A stretch of 64,000 nt of DNA, taken from the NCBI RefSeq assembly GCF_000002995.4, contig NW_025062479.1:13221721-13285720 (forward strand), written 5' to 3'. Under the pieces are notes generated by a model. The model did not search any database. It was not told where the DNA came from and saw nothing but the letters and a program-made list of their open reading frames with translations. Positions 45,808 to 63,780 of this stretch are shown one piece after another. Source of the stretch: Brugia malayi (lineage: Eukaryota > Nematoda > Chromadorea > Rhabditida > Onchocercidae). Within the stretch, counting starts at the first letter, position 1. Each line of letters opens with the position of its first letter. The translations under genes were made by a program, and so were the position numbers.

Positions 45808-46213
45808 GGATACGAGAGTTAAGTGATCACTCAGAACAGGAAGATGAGGAAATCGGTAGTGGGGACAAATTTAATTTTGCGGAAGCAGCTATACTTATTC
45901 AAGGTTCAACAATGATATATGGCAAAAAGGTTGAATATGTTCACGGGCTTGCACAGGGTTTCTACGAGCAACTCCGTGATAAGAAAGCATCCCAAAAAAG
46001 AATTTTAGGTGATGAGATCGATTAGTTTCTAATCACTTTTGTCATTAACCTATCACAGTTTATATTAACTTTTTGGCAGCGTATAATGTGCGAAAATGTT
46101 TGCATGTTAATATGTGGATAGAATTGACAGTTTTATTATTAATTTTGAGAAATGAACGATTCAAATTATGAAAATAAAAATCGGCTGATTCCACGGAGTA
46201 AATAACTGAGTGG

Positions 46214-46268
<55 letters not shown>

Positions 46269-49200
46269 TAATGGTCTCATACCAAAATATTATTCAAAAT
46301 ACTTTGGTAATGGAATAATCATTTTGTTGCAGATGATGTAGAACATACCGATGACATCGATGAATTTACTCAAGAGCCGGATGATCCTTGTGATCTTATT
46401 CAATTCACAAATCTTCAAATAGTCGATTGGAAGACAATAATGTTAAAAAGTGAGGCGAAACCTCCTCAGTTACTTGCACAAGTTTGTTTTTGCTGTCATA
46501 AAAGTTGGGAGGTACTAATACAATAGTTAACAGTACTCATCTGTGTTGTATGGGAAATCCACTGATTACATGTCACACTATGCTGTGTTTACGTTTCAGT
46601 CATTCGATGTTTTATAGAATAATTTGCAGTAACAAATTGGCTGAATGATATCATTAAAGTATGTAATATCTTATATAAAATTGTGCTGATTTTCAGATAC
46701 CGATCTCATTAATGCCTCTTGCTGATTTTGAAAAAACCAACATGTCGCTGTACTCATCCCGAAATCTTAAAGAACTAATCGGAAAAAGAGATGACTTCAT
46801 TATTAACACTGGTTTCATCCATAAAAGTGTCAGTTTCCCTTACTTAAATAATATAAACATTATTTTTCCGGAATATTATGTCTGAGTGAGGAATAAAGCT
46901 CCAATATTTATTTATAAATAATTTTTCATTGCTTTAAATTACTGCAATTCTAATTTGGCGTTTTCTACTATCAATAAAATATTTTTGTTGATTTGATCGA
47001 TGTCCTATCTGTCTGTTTTTGTGAACCATTCTCTTTTTGGCATTATCATCCCTTGTTTCGGATAATTTGAAACCATTCAATTAAAGATTTTTTTTTTGTA
47101 ATGGTTAACTTTATTTAATTATGTCATGTTTGTGTTTAATCTTGACTAATGCAGGGTGCTCTTTTACTCGATTTGGCCAATGCAAAGTTCTTGGATGATT
47201 TTGTGGTGCAAGAACAAGATTATGGCAATTCTAGCTGCGCTGATACATTGATGCAACAGGGTGATGATCAGTTAGATAATTTTTCACAATAATACTAATG
47301 AGATTGAAGTATCTACTTTTACTTTGACGTATTTGTATTTGAATTACGATATAGTAATGGTAATACAAGAATACGATAGTTAGAATTATTTAATTCTATT
47401 CCTGAACTCATTTTGAATTCAATATTTTCATCTCATAATCGTCAAATTCAAGAGGAGGATATTATTAGCTCTCTTTATTTTTTGATTATATGTAAGTTTT
47501 CTATCTATTTCAAAACTCCTGATAATTTCAGCTTTTTTCAATAATGTATAATGAATAAACTATAAGATTAGCAGTAATTCCATGCCAACATTCATGACAA
47601 TTTTTTTTTTTTTTTACTTCAGTGTTTTTTTGGTAAATACACATAAAGAATGAAAGAGTGCAGAGCAATGCACTAATGAATAACTGTTACAGATTTAGCT
47701 GATAACGAACACATTGGTAACTGTACTAGTGAAGTGGAGAAAGTTCGTCGTATGACATCTGCTACCAATCTGAATACGATAACATGTCCTAATACGAGTC
47801 ACGTGGAACTTGTTAATGATAGTGTTGTTGATGTAAACATGATGAGGGATGATGCTGGCAAGAACTGTATACAAAACAATGAAACTGATGGTTTAGGATT
47901 TGATGGACCAGCATTTGGGGATATTGAAAACGATGAGGATGGTGATCGTCATCCGGTTTGAATTATAAATACATTTAATATATAAACTTGACGATTATGA
48001 TTGAAAATAGTCATTTTTCCTTCCTTTTCTTAAAAAAGAAACCATAGTGAAATTTTGGATTATAGTGTGATAATTTCATTTAAAAATTCAAAATCTGATT
48101 CAAAGCATAGGCTGATGAAGAAGCATTTGATGGGGCAGATGAAGATGAACCTGTTATGGATCTTTTTCGATTACAGAAATGTAAACATGGACCTTATCGG
48201 GTATTTTTTCTTTCCTATTTTCTAACTGCTGTCGATTTGCAACTTCACTTTTTTATATGCTCCTTGCTAATTTCTTATTTTTCAAAGAAGTTTAAAGGAA
48301 AGAGGATCTTCCAAAGGCAAGTTTATAGAGTTCGATGTTCTAAAAATATTTCACTCAACTGCTGTTCACATATTTGATTTTTTTTTCTGGAAGTTGTATA
48401 ATTGATCATAATGGCATTATTCAAATTCATATTTTCCCTTGTTTTATAAAGACATTATTTTAGGCTTGCAAGCCTACTTTTGTACCGGAACAAGTCGAAA
48501 AACGCCGGTTAAAAAAAAGAGAAAAGTTGAAAACCTTTTCTACTCTCAATGAATTTCTTCAACGGCACGTCTATCATTCGTTACCGAAAGGAATTACGCA
48601 TACCCTAGATGATGATTTCTCAATTATTTTTGGGAAGTGAGTTTTTACGCTAAACATTTAGCAAAAAAACATTTAGCATTCCAGTTGAGCTGATTTTCTT
48701 TATTTTTAGACTTATCCGAAATCTAGAAAGACATCGAATGAATGCAATTAAGGAGCGCGCTTTGCAACATTCTGGATTGCAGCAGCAGTCAGGTTAGGAA
48801 CTATGCTATAACTATGCGAATTGACCAATTTATATAACTTATTTTCATTTGTTGAGTGAAATAGTTTGTTTACTTTGGTATACCTTATATTGATAAACTT
48901 TGATATAGATTTCTTGAATTTATTTTTGTAGGTGATATCCAATCAGATGAGGATGAATTGGAGGTAGATGAATATGAAGCCATTAACAGTGGTTATTCCG
49001 ATGATGAAATCGAGGGTGCTTCTGGTGTTACCGGTAAGTACTCTTCATTTCTCTCATAAATAGTGCTGCAAGTAATTTTTTGATCTTTAACTTTTTAACT
49101 TAGGTGACGGTAATCTGACTTTTGCTGATATACCCAACGATGATTTGGAAGATAGAGTTCACGTTTCTTCGATGTATATGAATTTTGACGACCCGGATCT

Positions 49201-50515
49201 TCTTTTAAAACCTGCAGAACAAATGACCTATCAGGATTTGCTGAAGGTTCACTTACAAAAGTGAGGAGATTATTCTTTTTTTTTTTGAAACAAATTAATA
49301 AAGTTTTTGTTAACAACAGACTTGTAGGTGATCGTTCTGACTGCATTTTTTTTTTTCTCAATGCGATCATTGCCGTGTAACGAGTAGGAAGGATTCATTT
49401 AACATTCAAATTGAAATGTGTTTTCATTTATTGTTTTTCTGTCAATAAGACTGCTGTAAACTTCCGTTAGAGGGTTGAAGATGTTACAGTTTGTTATCTC
49501 TTACCTCTCTAATTCCTTCTTTAATCCACTTCATTTTTTTTTCCCGTCATTTTTGATTTTAGTTTTGTTCATTAGAAGATTTCTTTCGTATTATTGTTAA
49601 GGGGTGCTCATATTAGTGTGTTTTCGTTCCTGATTCTACGTTTTTGTATGTTTTTCTTAAATGGGATAACGCAGTAAAACAATATATGGTGTAGGTATTG
49701 GTCATCAGCGGAAGAAACTACATCGAAATTATGCAAGCGTGTGCAACAGTGGGAAGAAAAAATTCAACTTTTATTGGAAAAAGAAGAAACACGTCGAGAA
49801 TTTAATATACACCAGTATGGTACCGAACTCTTGGAGCAATATGAAGACATTGGACAGACAAAAACTTTCACTGAGGTTATTATTAGTTCATTAAAACTTT
49901 TTTGGATTGTTCAGTCGAGCATAACATGTTTGATGTGAACATATTTTAAATAGAAGGCTATCAAGAGATCTAATATAGACTTTATTGACAAAAAAATCCA
50001 ACCGTTCTTGGAAGAGGAAACTTGTATTTTCACATTTCGTGTTTTTTTCCTAGATCAAATGGAGAATTTGGTAGTGACGATAATTTAGAGAGGAAGAAAT
50101 AGAAATCCTCGTGTATTTCAGACATTGCATCTCATTTCATTGGTTTTTCAATGAATTGAAATGTGATATCTGAAAATTCTCGTTGCGATGAGTAAATTAT
50201 TTGTCTATGATGAATTTCTCAATGGAGTTTATAACATTGTATCCTGTATCAGTTATTTGAATCTTTGTTGATTGGGAATGCTTTCTGTTTTTCTAATGAA
50301 GTTTCTCATTTCAGCTTATGGAGCATGTAAGCACGCGGTATGATATCAGCCGTTACTATTTAGCATCATTAATGCTTGCAAATACTGGAAATATTGAGAT
50401 GGATTTTGGCTGTGAAAGTGAATATATGAAAAAAGGAAAAGGTTTAGCATTAAAACTACTCAAAAATGAACGTCATCATCAACAATTTTCAGAGTCTCAT
50501 GCGCTCTCCACTTAA
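45447..50515 (+). CDS. kle-2: Condensin II subunit H2 (kleisin-beta), NCAPH2/KLE-2
   Basis: The N-terminus MTDEDELSTRYAFLLQPVRD followed by LQKNWDIDISHLLEEFVER matches the NCAPH2 N-terminal domain that binds the SMC2 neck. Exons: 45447-45562, 45809-46008 (FNFAEAAILIQGS, YGKKVEYVHGLAQ), 46333-46511, 46697-46828 (IPISLMPLADFEKTN), 47155-47260 (GALLLDLANAKF), 47693-47955, 48111-48199, 48464-48637, 48710-48792, 48933-49033, 49105-49260, about 49696-49875 and 50316-50515. Splice phases that I checked agree. The acidic middle is followed by the C-terminal winged-helix-like region: MTYQDLLKVHLQKYW, RVQQWEEKIQLLLEKEETRR and FNIHQYGTELLEQYEDIGQ. These align in order with human NCAPH2. The protein closes the condensin II ring in mitotic and meiotic chromosome compaction. 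Both early introns contain long (TA)n runs. Confidence 0.92.
45769..45806. repeat. (TA)n microsatellite abutting a splice acceptor
   Basis: About 19 TA units in NCAPH2 intron 1, ending two bases before the TTCAG acceptor of exon 2 and replacing the usual pyrimidine run. Confidence 0.9.
46218..46266. repeat. (TA)n microsatellite
   Basis: About 24 TA units in NCAPH2 intron 2, roughly 65 bp upstream of the exon 3 acceptor. Confidence 0.9.
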
Positions 50516-52288
50516 ACACTAAATGAAATATTAATTCGCACTCAAAAAGCTTTGTGCATATTTCTTGTTCATGTCTTTAAAATATATAGTAAAAATATAT
50601 ATCAAAGGGATGCAATTCAAGTGTAGAACGGAATTTCTTCCTGAAAAAAGAATTTCATTCTTTCCATTTTTCCTCGGTAATGTATTGTTTTCTGCGTTCC
50701 AAACATCATATACTTAGCCATTCGAAGAAGAAAAAAGTGGTGGTTTGCCAAATTTAAGAATTAGAAATCTTTTCCATGAGATGAAAATCATATTGTTCAT
50801 TTCTTTAATTATATTAATAAAAGTACTATCACTGCCTAAATGATATTTTCAATTCGACCAATTTTTCACATTTCGATTACTGTTTTATATGAACTTTTTG
50901 AATATTTATCTGAATATTTCATAAATTTCATATTTGTGACTTTTGTTATGAGACATATTTGAAATCTGACAAAATTATAGCAATCAGCGTGATGAACTGG
51001 CAAAGAGAATCGGTCTTGTTATTTTTAGTTTTTTATTTCGCACATTTCATATATACCTTCTGAATGGTCAACTAATTAACATCGAGTTGCCCTTGAATAA
51101 CCACTAACTCTTTATGGACATAATTTACCTTACTGCAAAATCAGTGGGTTACAGCTGGGAATAATAATTTTCAATTCTCTCATATGGACGGTGCATCTTT
51201 CTCGTGGTGTCATGGGAAACAAAAATGTGTAGACTAAGTGGATATGTATGGAAAATTTTATAAAATTATTCCTGAATAGCTCTGATGAAGCCAGAATAAA
51301 AGAACCAGCCACTTCCCAAAATAATTATTCAATTTTCCAATAATAAAGTTCTCGCAAAAACTTTATATTGATCTATCATGACAAGCTTGAAAATGTCATG
51401 TTACTTGTTTCGCAGAACTTCTTTTCGATTACTTTACCTTATGAACCACTGATATTTCTAACATATCTCTTTTTATACGCTGGTGCTGATATTTTAAGAA
51501 ACAACTGAAAGCACCAGGAATTCTCACAGCTCATTTTTGTGATCATTCATATCATGCATTAGTTGAGATGGCGTTATTAGAAAGCAGTCTGTTGCCATAG
51601 GATGACCTGCTTTCAAGGTAATTTAGAAGATAGGAAAAGTAGGCCACCTCTTGAATTTGAAGCATTCACATCAAACATGCCCAACAATAATCTAAACATT
51701 CTTCTACAATACCTCTATTCCATAAGATTTCAAAGAATCAATATCCATTTCACCACTAATCTCAAAATTATAGTGGAAGCTGACGAAGAGAACTGCAAAT
51801 GTTCAAGTATTAAAGAACTTGTCAACTGAACACTTTCAATGCAAGAAATTTGAGGACATGTCCTTAAGACAATACTTTCTCTTTGGTACCTTTCTTCGAC
51901 TGTTGTTACCTCATATTTCTCACAGCATATTTTCGATCTTTACTAGTTAAATTATCCAAAATATGAAGGTAAGTGATAGTCCTCTGAATTGTTGGTTTGC
52001 TCAAAATTAGTCCTTACGCTAGAATATAAGCAAATAATAGTTCCATGCTTCCTTATATCTAACATTCTTGTTTAAAGGCGATTAAATATCTTAATGAAGC
52101 ATAAAGCAGGGAGAAGTACATGAAATTTCTCAAATCCTGCTCACTGTAATATCGAAAATGTAAAATTCGTTGTTTTGAGGCTTCAATCATCAGGGAAATT
52201 GGTAGGAAGTAATTTTATTACAATATAATTAAACCAAACAGAATAATTCTTCATCTCCTAAAATGCAAATTCGATATATCAAGTACAA
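50516..52288. other. Convergent region NCAPH2 / RINT1, with doubtful open segments
   Basis: About 1.8 kb. It must hold the 3' UTRs of both flanking genes. Three plus-strand stretches look slightly protein-like: 50979-51107 (RDELAKRIGLVIF), 51145-51226 (HMDGASFSWCHGKQKCVD) and 51508-51600 (LKAPGILTAHFCDHSYHALV). A 75-codon frame beginning MTCFQGNLED follows at 51602-51829. None has a recognised domain or a convincing splice link to the others. They may be remnants of a decayed gene, or chance. Confidence 0.35.
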
Positions 52289-55200
52289 TTACAACTTCAC
52301 GGTTTCATCACTTGTCAACTGCAAATCCGAACGACGTTTTAACAGTTCTAATGCTCGTTCACGTTCTATTGTTGCTGCATCAAACGGTTCAAGTAAAGAT
52401 GGCGTCAAATTATCCGTTGTTCGTTTCAGCTCTTCGTACAAAAGAATTGCTGTACCCGTAGATTGAGATAATATTTTCAAGCATGATATGACTTCGACGA
52501 ATTTCTGGAAATACAATTCAGTACCATTCCTCATTTGAACTCTTTATTTTCAAGAATGATTACTATAGTTCAATTTTCATTATTTTTATAGAAATCACAT
52601 ACCGGTTCATCGAGTGTTTCTAGGTTAATAGCGTTAGTATGATGATTGTAGAGAGAATTAAGCACAGGGATGAGACTATTCGTTACATCATAAAGTATCT
52701 GTGCAGCTCCGTATCCACTGAAATATATATTTTGGAGTTTAAAAGGATCTGTCACTTGGATTTTTTCGCTAATGCTAAGATCTACAATTTAAGTGATTGA
52801 AGCACAAAAAACAAATAAACAAACAACATTCACTTGAGTGATATAGTTGTAAGCATTTGAAGCAACACTTCCGCTACTTTTTCATTCAGCATTTCATAAA
52901 GTTTAGTAGCTGAGTGAGGCGATATAGCCTTATTAACATGTCCAAGTAGTCGGCGTACTTCTAGCAGAAACGGACAAAATGAAGGAGTCAGATCGAATGG
53001 TTTACTTGCTTCCCACGAATACCTAAAATAGGTATTTTCTCTTAAAAGTAAAAAAGATGACTTCTCAGTTGGGTATTCTTCCAATAATTACATTTTCATC
53101 TGTAAATTCATATAATAGAATTATTTTTTTAGCTTTATACTAGAATTACGTGTTTTTTCATATCTATATAATAACAGACTATTCTTACGTATTATTACCC
53201 AGCAAAAGGAAGCTGCAATCACGTAACAATATGTAGTTCTCCAAACAAACAAACCATAACAACAAACTTCTTCAGAATAATTCCTAACTGCAGTCGATAA
53301 GTTGAAAGTTAAGAAAGAAAAATACCATTGCTCACGTTGATAACGACTCAGTGAGGCACGGATATGTTGGTAGAATGCAGCTGTGAGATCTTCAGCCTTT
53401 TGTCGCCATAAATGCCTATACATATTGGCTACATCTTCGAAAACACCTCGAAAATGAGTTCTCTTTCCAAGCGCTTGAATGCGTATGAATATGTCCACTT
53501 CATTCCATTCATCCAACACATAAGCTAAGTACCTGCACAAATGCAACTGCCCTGAATAATGAATGATAACAAATAAATCCGTTAAAATTTTATTATTTAA
53601 CGTTTTTATTTAATACAGATATAATGAAGGCATTATAAATCTTTTTTTCTTTTTTTTTTTTTTTTTTTTTTTTTTAGAAGAGATAATAATAAAGAGCAAT
53701 CTTAGGTTGTTCTAAAGTAGTTAATGCAATTCTATGGATACTGCTCACATCTCTTCTAAAATAATAGTTTATAAGCTTACATTCTACCACCTATAGCATT
53801 AAATTTCAATCCTTTAATGCCAAAAAACTGAACCATTGAATTTTAAGCATACCAAGCAGAGTTTAAGATCTGAATAAAGGGCTTTTCCCATGGAGAGCCA
53901 AGCTGTTGAGAGATATGTACGAGACGTAGCCGGAAATCATCCAACATGAAGATCTACAAGTAAATCAGCATCTGATACATCTCATATTCATATACATCTA
54001 ACTTTTTATACATATATATATTTTTTTTGCATCTGATATATATCTAACTTTTTGTACTGCATCCTAAAACTACCTGGTATGGCAACACTCTATACACCTT
54101 CCATATATAATAAAAACTTGTGAAAACAATGCCACTAAAAAAAAAAGTTAAAGTACTGGTGACTTCCAATATTAAATTAAGTTTTTTTTACCCCTCAATA
54201 CCCATCAGAGCGTGGCCGAATACGTTTACCTGCACGTTCAAGAACTGTGACTGCACATCCAAACTCTCTATCCAACGATAACGTTCTGTAATTGATTCAA
54301 TCATCAATAGGAATTGATCGGTACATTCTGGTGCTTGTTGCTGGAAAAATTTTCTGTCTTTTCTCTATGCTTTTGATATTCAAATTTAGAATATGTAAAT
54401 TATTAACCAGGGCTTCAAAAAATACATGACTGTGTATACCATATCGACATCTGAAAAGGTGTGATATCGGTTGTTCCAGCAATCCTCTCCACAAAGCACA
54501 TTTTCTACTCCTGCAATACAGCTCTCACGTTCGAGCTGTAGCCATTTCAGTAAATAAATATCTTCGCACAAAACAACCAGCACATTACCCGGACGTATCG
54601 GAATAGCAATATCTGTAAATCATGAGGTAGCTAGAAATAATACATAATGGATGGAATCTGAAGAGAAAATCTAAGAAAAAAGATCATTTAAAAGCTAAAT
54701 CACAATAGTATGTTTAGTTAAGTATGACAAAGTTGTCGTTCTCACAGATCATAATAACAACAGATAACAAACAATGATTGTACATGAAGAAAAGAGAGAT
54801 GTCTACCTTGCAACTCGTTTTCGAAGGCAACACACTCATCAATAAGATGAGAGAACAATTCAGGATCGTCTTGTACTTCCTTAACAATATTTTGCACTTT
54901 TTTCTGTGCCAAATTCATTAGCTTATTCACATATTCAGTCACCATTTCATTTCGTTCAGCCTTGAAAAACAATAACTTTTAGGTTAAGTAAAAAAAGCAG
55001 TGCGTTAAATCCGCTCGGAAATACTATTTCAGTTAATTGCTTTCAAAAGATACAAAAATGCTGTTTACATCTTTTAAAATTCAAAAAAAAAGAAAAAAAA
55101 AATGAAGTTTACATCATTCTTAACAATTAGTAGCAAAATGGAGCTAATCAGATCAACATTTGCTGTTATCCAAGTGAGTATTTGCGTAAAAAACCATTCT

Positions 55201-57303
55201 GGTTTAGATGAATCATTTGTTTTCTGCTCCGTGAAAAAGTGGAACTGGAATCGCCTCTCCACTGGACCAACTAGTTCAGTCAAAAGTTTTGATCTTGAAT
55301 AAAGTCAATCAAAGCACTGCAGTTTGAATGTGATTTATAAACAAAGCAATATTATTTTGATAAATTTACTTAAAAGTACCATTACACAGTAAATGCATGC
55401 AGGAAAAAGTGAAGCTTCCCAAAATTGTACCTGTCACAGTGTAAAGTAACAATACCATTATCCAGAATACTGATACATTTCAGCAAAGTAGCGATTTGCT
55501 GAATTAGCTTCTCATGAGTTTTCAAATCAACAGGTTCTTCAAGTGGGTAACGAATTTTCTTCAATAAATCTCTAAGAGAACCCGAAACAAGATGTTCTGT
55601 TTCATTGATCAGCTGCTTCCTCATGTTATCAATGTTTTTAGCTTCATTTTCATCCTAAATAAAAAATTTCGAATATTTTAGCATCTCCGTTTTTTTTTCC
55701 AACCATTGTCCTTTTGAGTATATATATAAAAATCTCTTCAACTTTCTTCCCGACCTATTTTTGATACTACCTAAGAATTAGGAAGTTTTCCACATACCAA
55801 TTTCAAATCCGAATTAGCGTTCTGTTTCAGGAATTGAATATTGTCATATAGCAGAAAAAAGTCAGAACCATTTATTACTTTCTTAATCTTTGATATTGCA
55901 AATGTCAGCTTATGAGCGACTATAAGGTAATTCAACTCTTTCATTTTCTGCGCAACACATTCCAAATGATTGTGAAGATCTGGTGCATTCTGAAAGAAAA
56001 GCTTTTTTCAAACTACTACCACTCCCAATGAGGAATAAAAGGACTCCGCTGTAGGTGTAAAAGAGAACTCAAATCTATTTAGAAGTTTGGTAGTACAAAA
56101 CTGCGATAATCCAAAACGGAAACAATACACTAGAATTAATAGTACAAAATAACCTGCTTAAGCGACGACCACAACCGCTCCTGTTGATCATGATAGTTCT
56201 TCAAAGCACTCTGAACCTTTTGCTTCAAGTAAACCAATTTCTTTCGAAAACGTCGCAAATTTGATAATTGAGCTGGTAGATTCTCTTGCATATAGCACAT
56301 TCTTTCCTATAAGCATAATATTTCTGTTTATAGCTAAATAATCAAGCAAAAGTTCATCGCTAGAATAATATAGATGCATATGACTTACAAAATGCTATTT
56401 CGTTCACCACTCATCATAAGAGAATACACACAACTAACATCAGACAGTGAACAACACTTGCAACAAAAACACTATAATGATAACAGGAAAGCTAGTAACA
56501 ATTGGAAATAGGACAACACCAATTTACATCTAGTTTGGATACCTTCAAATCATTCAAAGAAATCTTACACTGATTTCTTCTTAAAGAATGAGATAAGCAT
56601 AAGTTTAACATCAAAATCTTTGAGGTACATCAATGTTGCAGTAAGAACATGTAAAGCCAGCTATCGACATTTCGTCTCCTCACTACTGCAATCTTGCCCT
56701 TTTTCTATTCGTCAAGATAATTTAAGGTACTGAAATATCATAACAAAAGGAAAACACTTATTTGAATTTTACACTGCTCCGCATCAAGCTCATCCTGAAT
56801 AGCGCGGAAACCACGAAAATACTGATGGACATCAGTAGCAGGTAATTTTGCAAGTCTTTCTACCAATTCAGAAATCTGTAAAACAATATATATTAAAAGA
56901 TAAAAAAACAATATAAAACTAATAAATTAGTTCAAACCTAAGTTAGTAATAATTCCTTCGCTACAAAAAAGAAACAAAAATACAATGAGATTAGTAAATT
57001 AGTTCAAACCTAGGTAACAACATTAACGCAGAAATTTCATTGCTACTTAGCAATCTTCTCTGATAATAGAAAAGGTGCTAAAAAACTTTACTACTTTTTC
57101 CCTTTTTTGATATAAAAACTTTTTATTAAATAGTACACTAAAAGTAATGCATAAATGCATGTAACACTATTTGCAAACTAAACTATTTTAATTACCTATG
57201 CACATTTACTGCAAACTTGCAGATATCTACACTGAATAAGGTAAGTTTAAAGTGGAGAAAAACTTACCCGGGAATCCCCGGAATTTGCATCGTGCTGCAC
57301 CAT
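52289..57303 (-). CDS. RINT1: RINT1/Tip20-family ER-Golgi tethering protein
   Basis: The start ATG at 57303 encodes MVQHDANSGDSR. A coiled-coil N-terminal region follows at about 56878-55430 (ISELVERLAKLPATDVHQY, RFRKKLVYLKQKVQSALK, KLTFAISKIKKVI). The diagnostic central block lies at 55300-55108: VERRFQFHFFTEQKTNDSSK then PEWFFTQILTWI. Human RINT1 has AERFQYHFFGEQRTN and KPEWYFTQVLTWI at this point. Later blocks are LFSHLIDECVAFENEL (54962-54800), YLLKWLQLERES, FLLMIESITERYRWIES, FMLDDFRLRLVHI, and the C-terminal helices to GTAILLYEELKRTTDNL and VKL before TAA 52289-52291. The family (RINT1 with ZW10 and NAG in the NRZ complex) tethers Golgi-to-ER vesicles and also acts in checkpoint control. 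About fourteen exons; individual borders are approximate. Length is close to the vertebrate protein. Confidence 0.92.
53651..53675. repeat. Poly-T tract, 25 nt
   Basis: Intronic homopolymer in RINT1, poly-A on the coding strand. Confidence 0.9.
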
Positions 57304-57508
57304 TATTATTTAGATTATTATTTAGTTCCACTGACAGTTCTCTCGTAATCATATATGTGTATATACACATATATTACCACCGACTACCGAAGCAGATAGC
57401 GCCATGTATACCATCGTAGCAAATTAATTCTATCCGTGTCGCATAATCAACATAAAACCGTAAGTGTAAACCAACTCTCAATCAACATCTTTGATGTATC
57501 CTGTGTAA

Positions 57509-57532
57509 CTTCCGTTGGTTTCTGACGAAAAT
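57509..57532 (+). repeat. 24-bp exact direct repeat, copy 1
   Basis: CTTCCGTTGGTTTCTGACG then AAAAT. The same 24 bases recur at 57678-57701, 169 bp away, in the RINT1/LETM1 spacer. Confidence 0.85.
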
Positions 57533-57677
57533 TTCAATCTCATCGTTGTTTTTTTTTTTCTTTTAATGCATCAGAATGTTGACTGTGCTTTGCATATCAT
57601 AAAGTGCTCATTACTGGGAAATATTTGGGTTACATGTTTTACTATTATTTTCTAATTTCAAATTTATTGGCAAATTT

Positions 57678-57701
57678 CTTCCGTTGGTTTCTGACGAAAA
57701 T
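57678..57701 (+). repeat. 24-bp exact direct repeat, copy 2
   Basis: Identical to 57509-57532, same orientation. Confidence 0.85.
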
Positions 57702-58262
57702 GCCATCACATTATCAACATTATCACTATCAAATTATCATATTATCAATATTTATTATTTAATATTCATTCATTTACTGGTAAGTTTAATGTTAACTCGT
57801 ACGCTTTCTTAAGTAATGCATTTCAACGCGACTGTCATTTGCATAAATGTGGAAGATATAAACAATGGATCTGTTCGAATTGAGCACTTTAAAAATAATC
57901 ACAAAATGATAGAAATAATTATAGAAAATCATAGAAAGATAGAAGTAATTAAACAACAGGAATGATTCGGGAATAGTGGAAATGATAAGATTAAACTTAG
58001 GTGAGGGGATATTTTCAACTGAGAAGATTTCACGAAATAGCTTTATGAAATATTAAAGAAAGATTGTTTCTTTGAATTTGAGTATTATGGAGATGGAAAA
58101 ATAAATGATAGAATCAAGTTTCATTTTAAATCAAATGGAGTAAAACAAAAATATATCAGAAATGGTAATCGTAACTTTGTTAGCTTATGACAATTGACAA
58201 CAAGCATGGTGTTAGTTTATTAAATCAGATACGTACATTCTTGTTGTTGTGACTAACTGCGG

Positions 58263-58298
58263 TTGATTTTTCCGGAATTTAATCCCGAAAAAATCAAT
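58263..58298. repeat. Inverted repeat / potential hairpin
   Basis: The left arm TTGATTTTTCCGG pairs with the right arm CCCGAAAAAATCAA around an AT-rich loop, with about one bulge. It lies roughly 600 bp upstream of the LETM1 start. Confidence 0.65.
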
Positions 58299-58839
58299 TT
58301 ATTGCGTTTGCTACATTCATACAAATAATATTATGCGTGATTATACTTACAAGTTGTATCAATTATGAATGACCAAATTGTGGAAGAAATTCTCAAGAAA
58401 TGAGATGATTGATCGCTATGCTATATGATTATATTAACTGATAACAGCAATGTTATTAAGTTGAGAAATGATTGCTGCGATGAATATCGAATTAATTTTC
58501 AATGTAAAACTTTGAAAATTAAAGATTTGTGTTGAAAATTGTGTTTCATTTTTTAATATTGTTTTTTTTTTTTTTTTTTTCCTGTTTTTCTCTTTTCTTT
58601 TTTGTGAACTTTGTGATACGACGGTACAGTGATTACATATTATGAAGAAATGACAAGATATGAGTACTGTTGTATGCCTACTATTGAGTTGCATTGATAA
58701 AATGGAATTTAAATGAATGATGTTTGAATAATTTTTTTGCATTTATAATGCTAAACGATTTTGTTTGATAATTTATTCTATCAGAGAAGATAACTGATTA
58801 ACTGCTCGATCCATCGAAATATTGTTTATGGTTTATTTC

Positions 58840-58841
58840 AG
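58840..58841 (+). other. Probable trans-splice acceptor for LETM1
   Basis: TTTATTTCAG ends 52 nt before the LETM1 start codon and matches the nematode acceptor consensus. Confidence 0.5.
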
Positions 58842-58893
58842 ATATTAAGAAGTATCTGGTAACCAGGTGATCGGTACCACATTCTTGTATGAT

Positions 58894-63780
<4,887 letters not shown>

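Larger units (their letters stand above)
57304..58893. promoter_or_regulatory. Divergent promoter region, RINT1 / LETM1
   Basis: About 1.6 kb with no supported exon. It contains an exact 24-bp direct repeat and a 36-bp inverted repeat, both listed separately, and a T-run near 58562-58580. A 102-codon minus-strand frame (58434-58742) is a lysine-rich low-complexity translation of that T-run and is not accepted. Confidence 0.45.

Noticed and set aside
58434..58742. 102-codon minus-strand frame in the RINT1/LETM1 spacer
   Set aside because: Its core is a lysine run produced by a poly-T tract, and the rest has no recognisable features.
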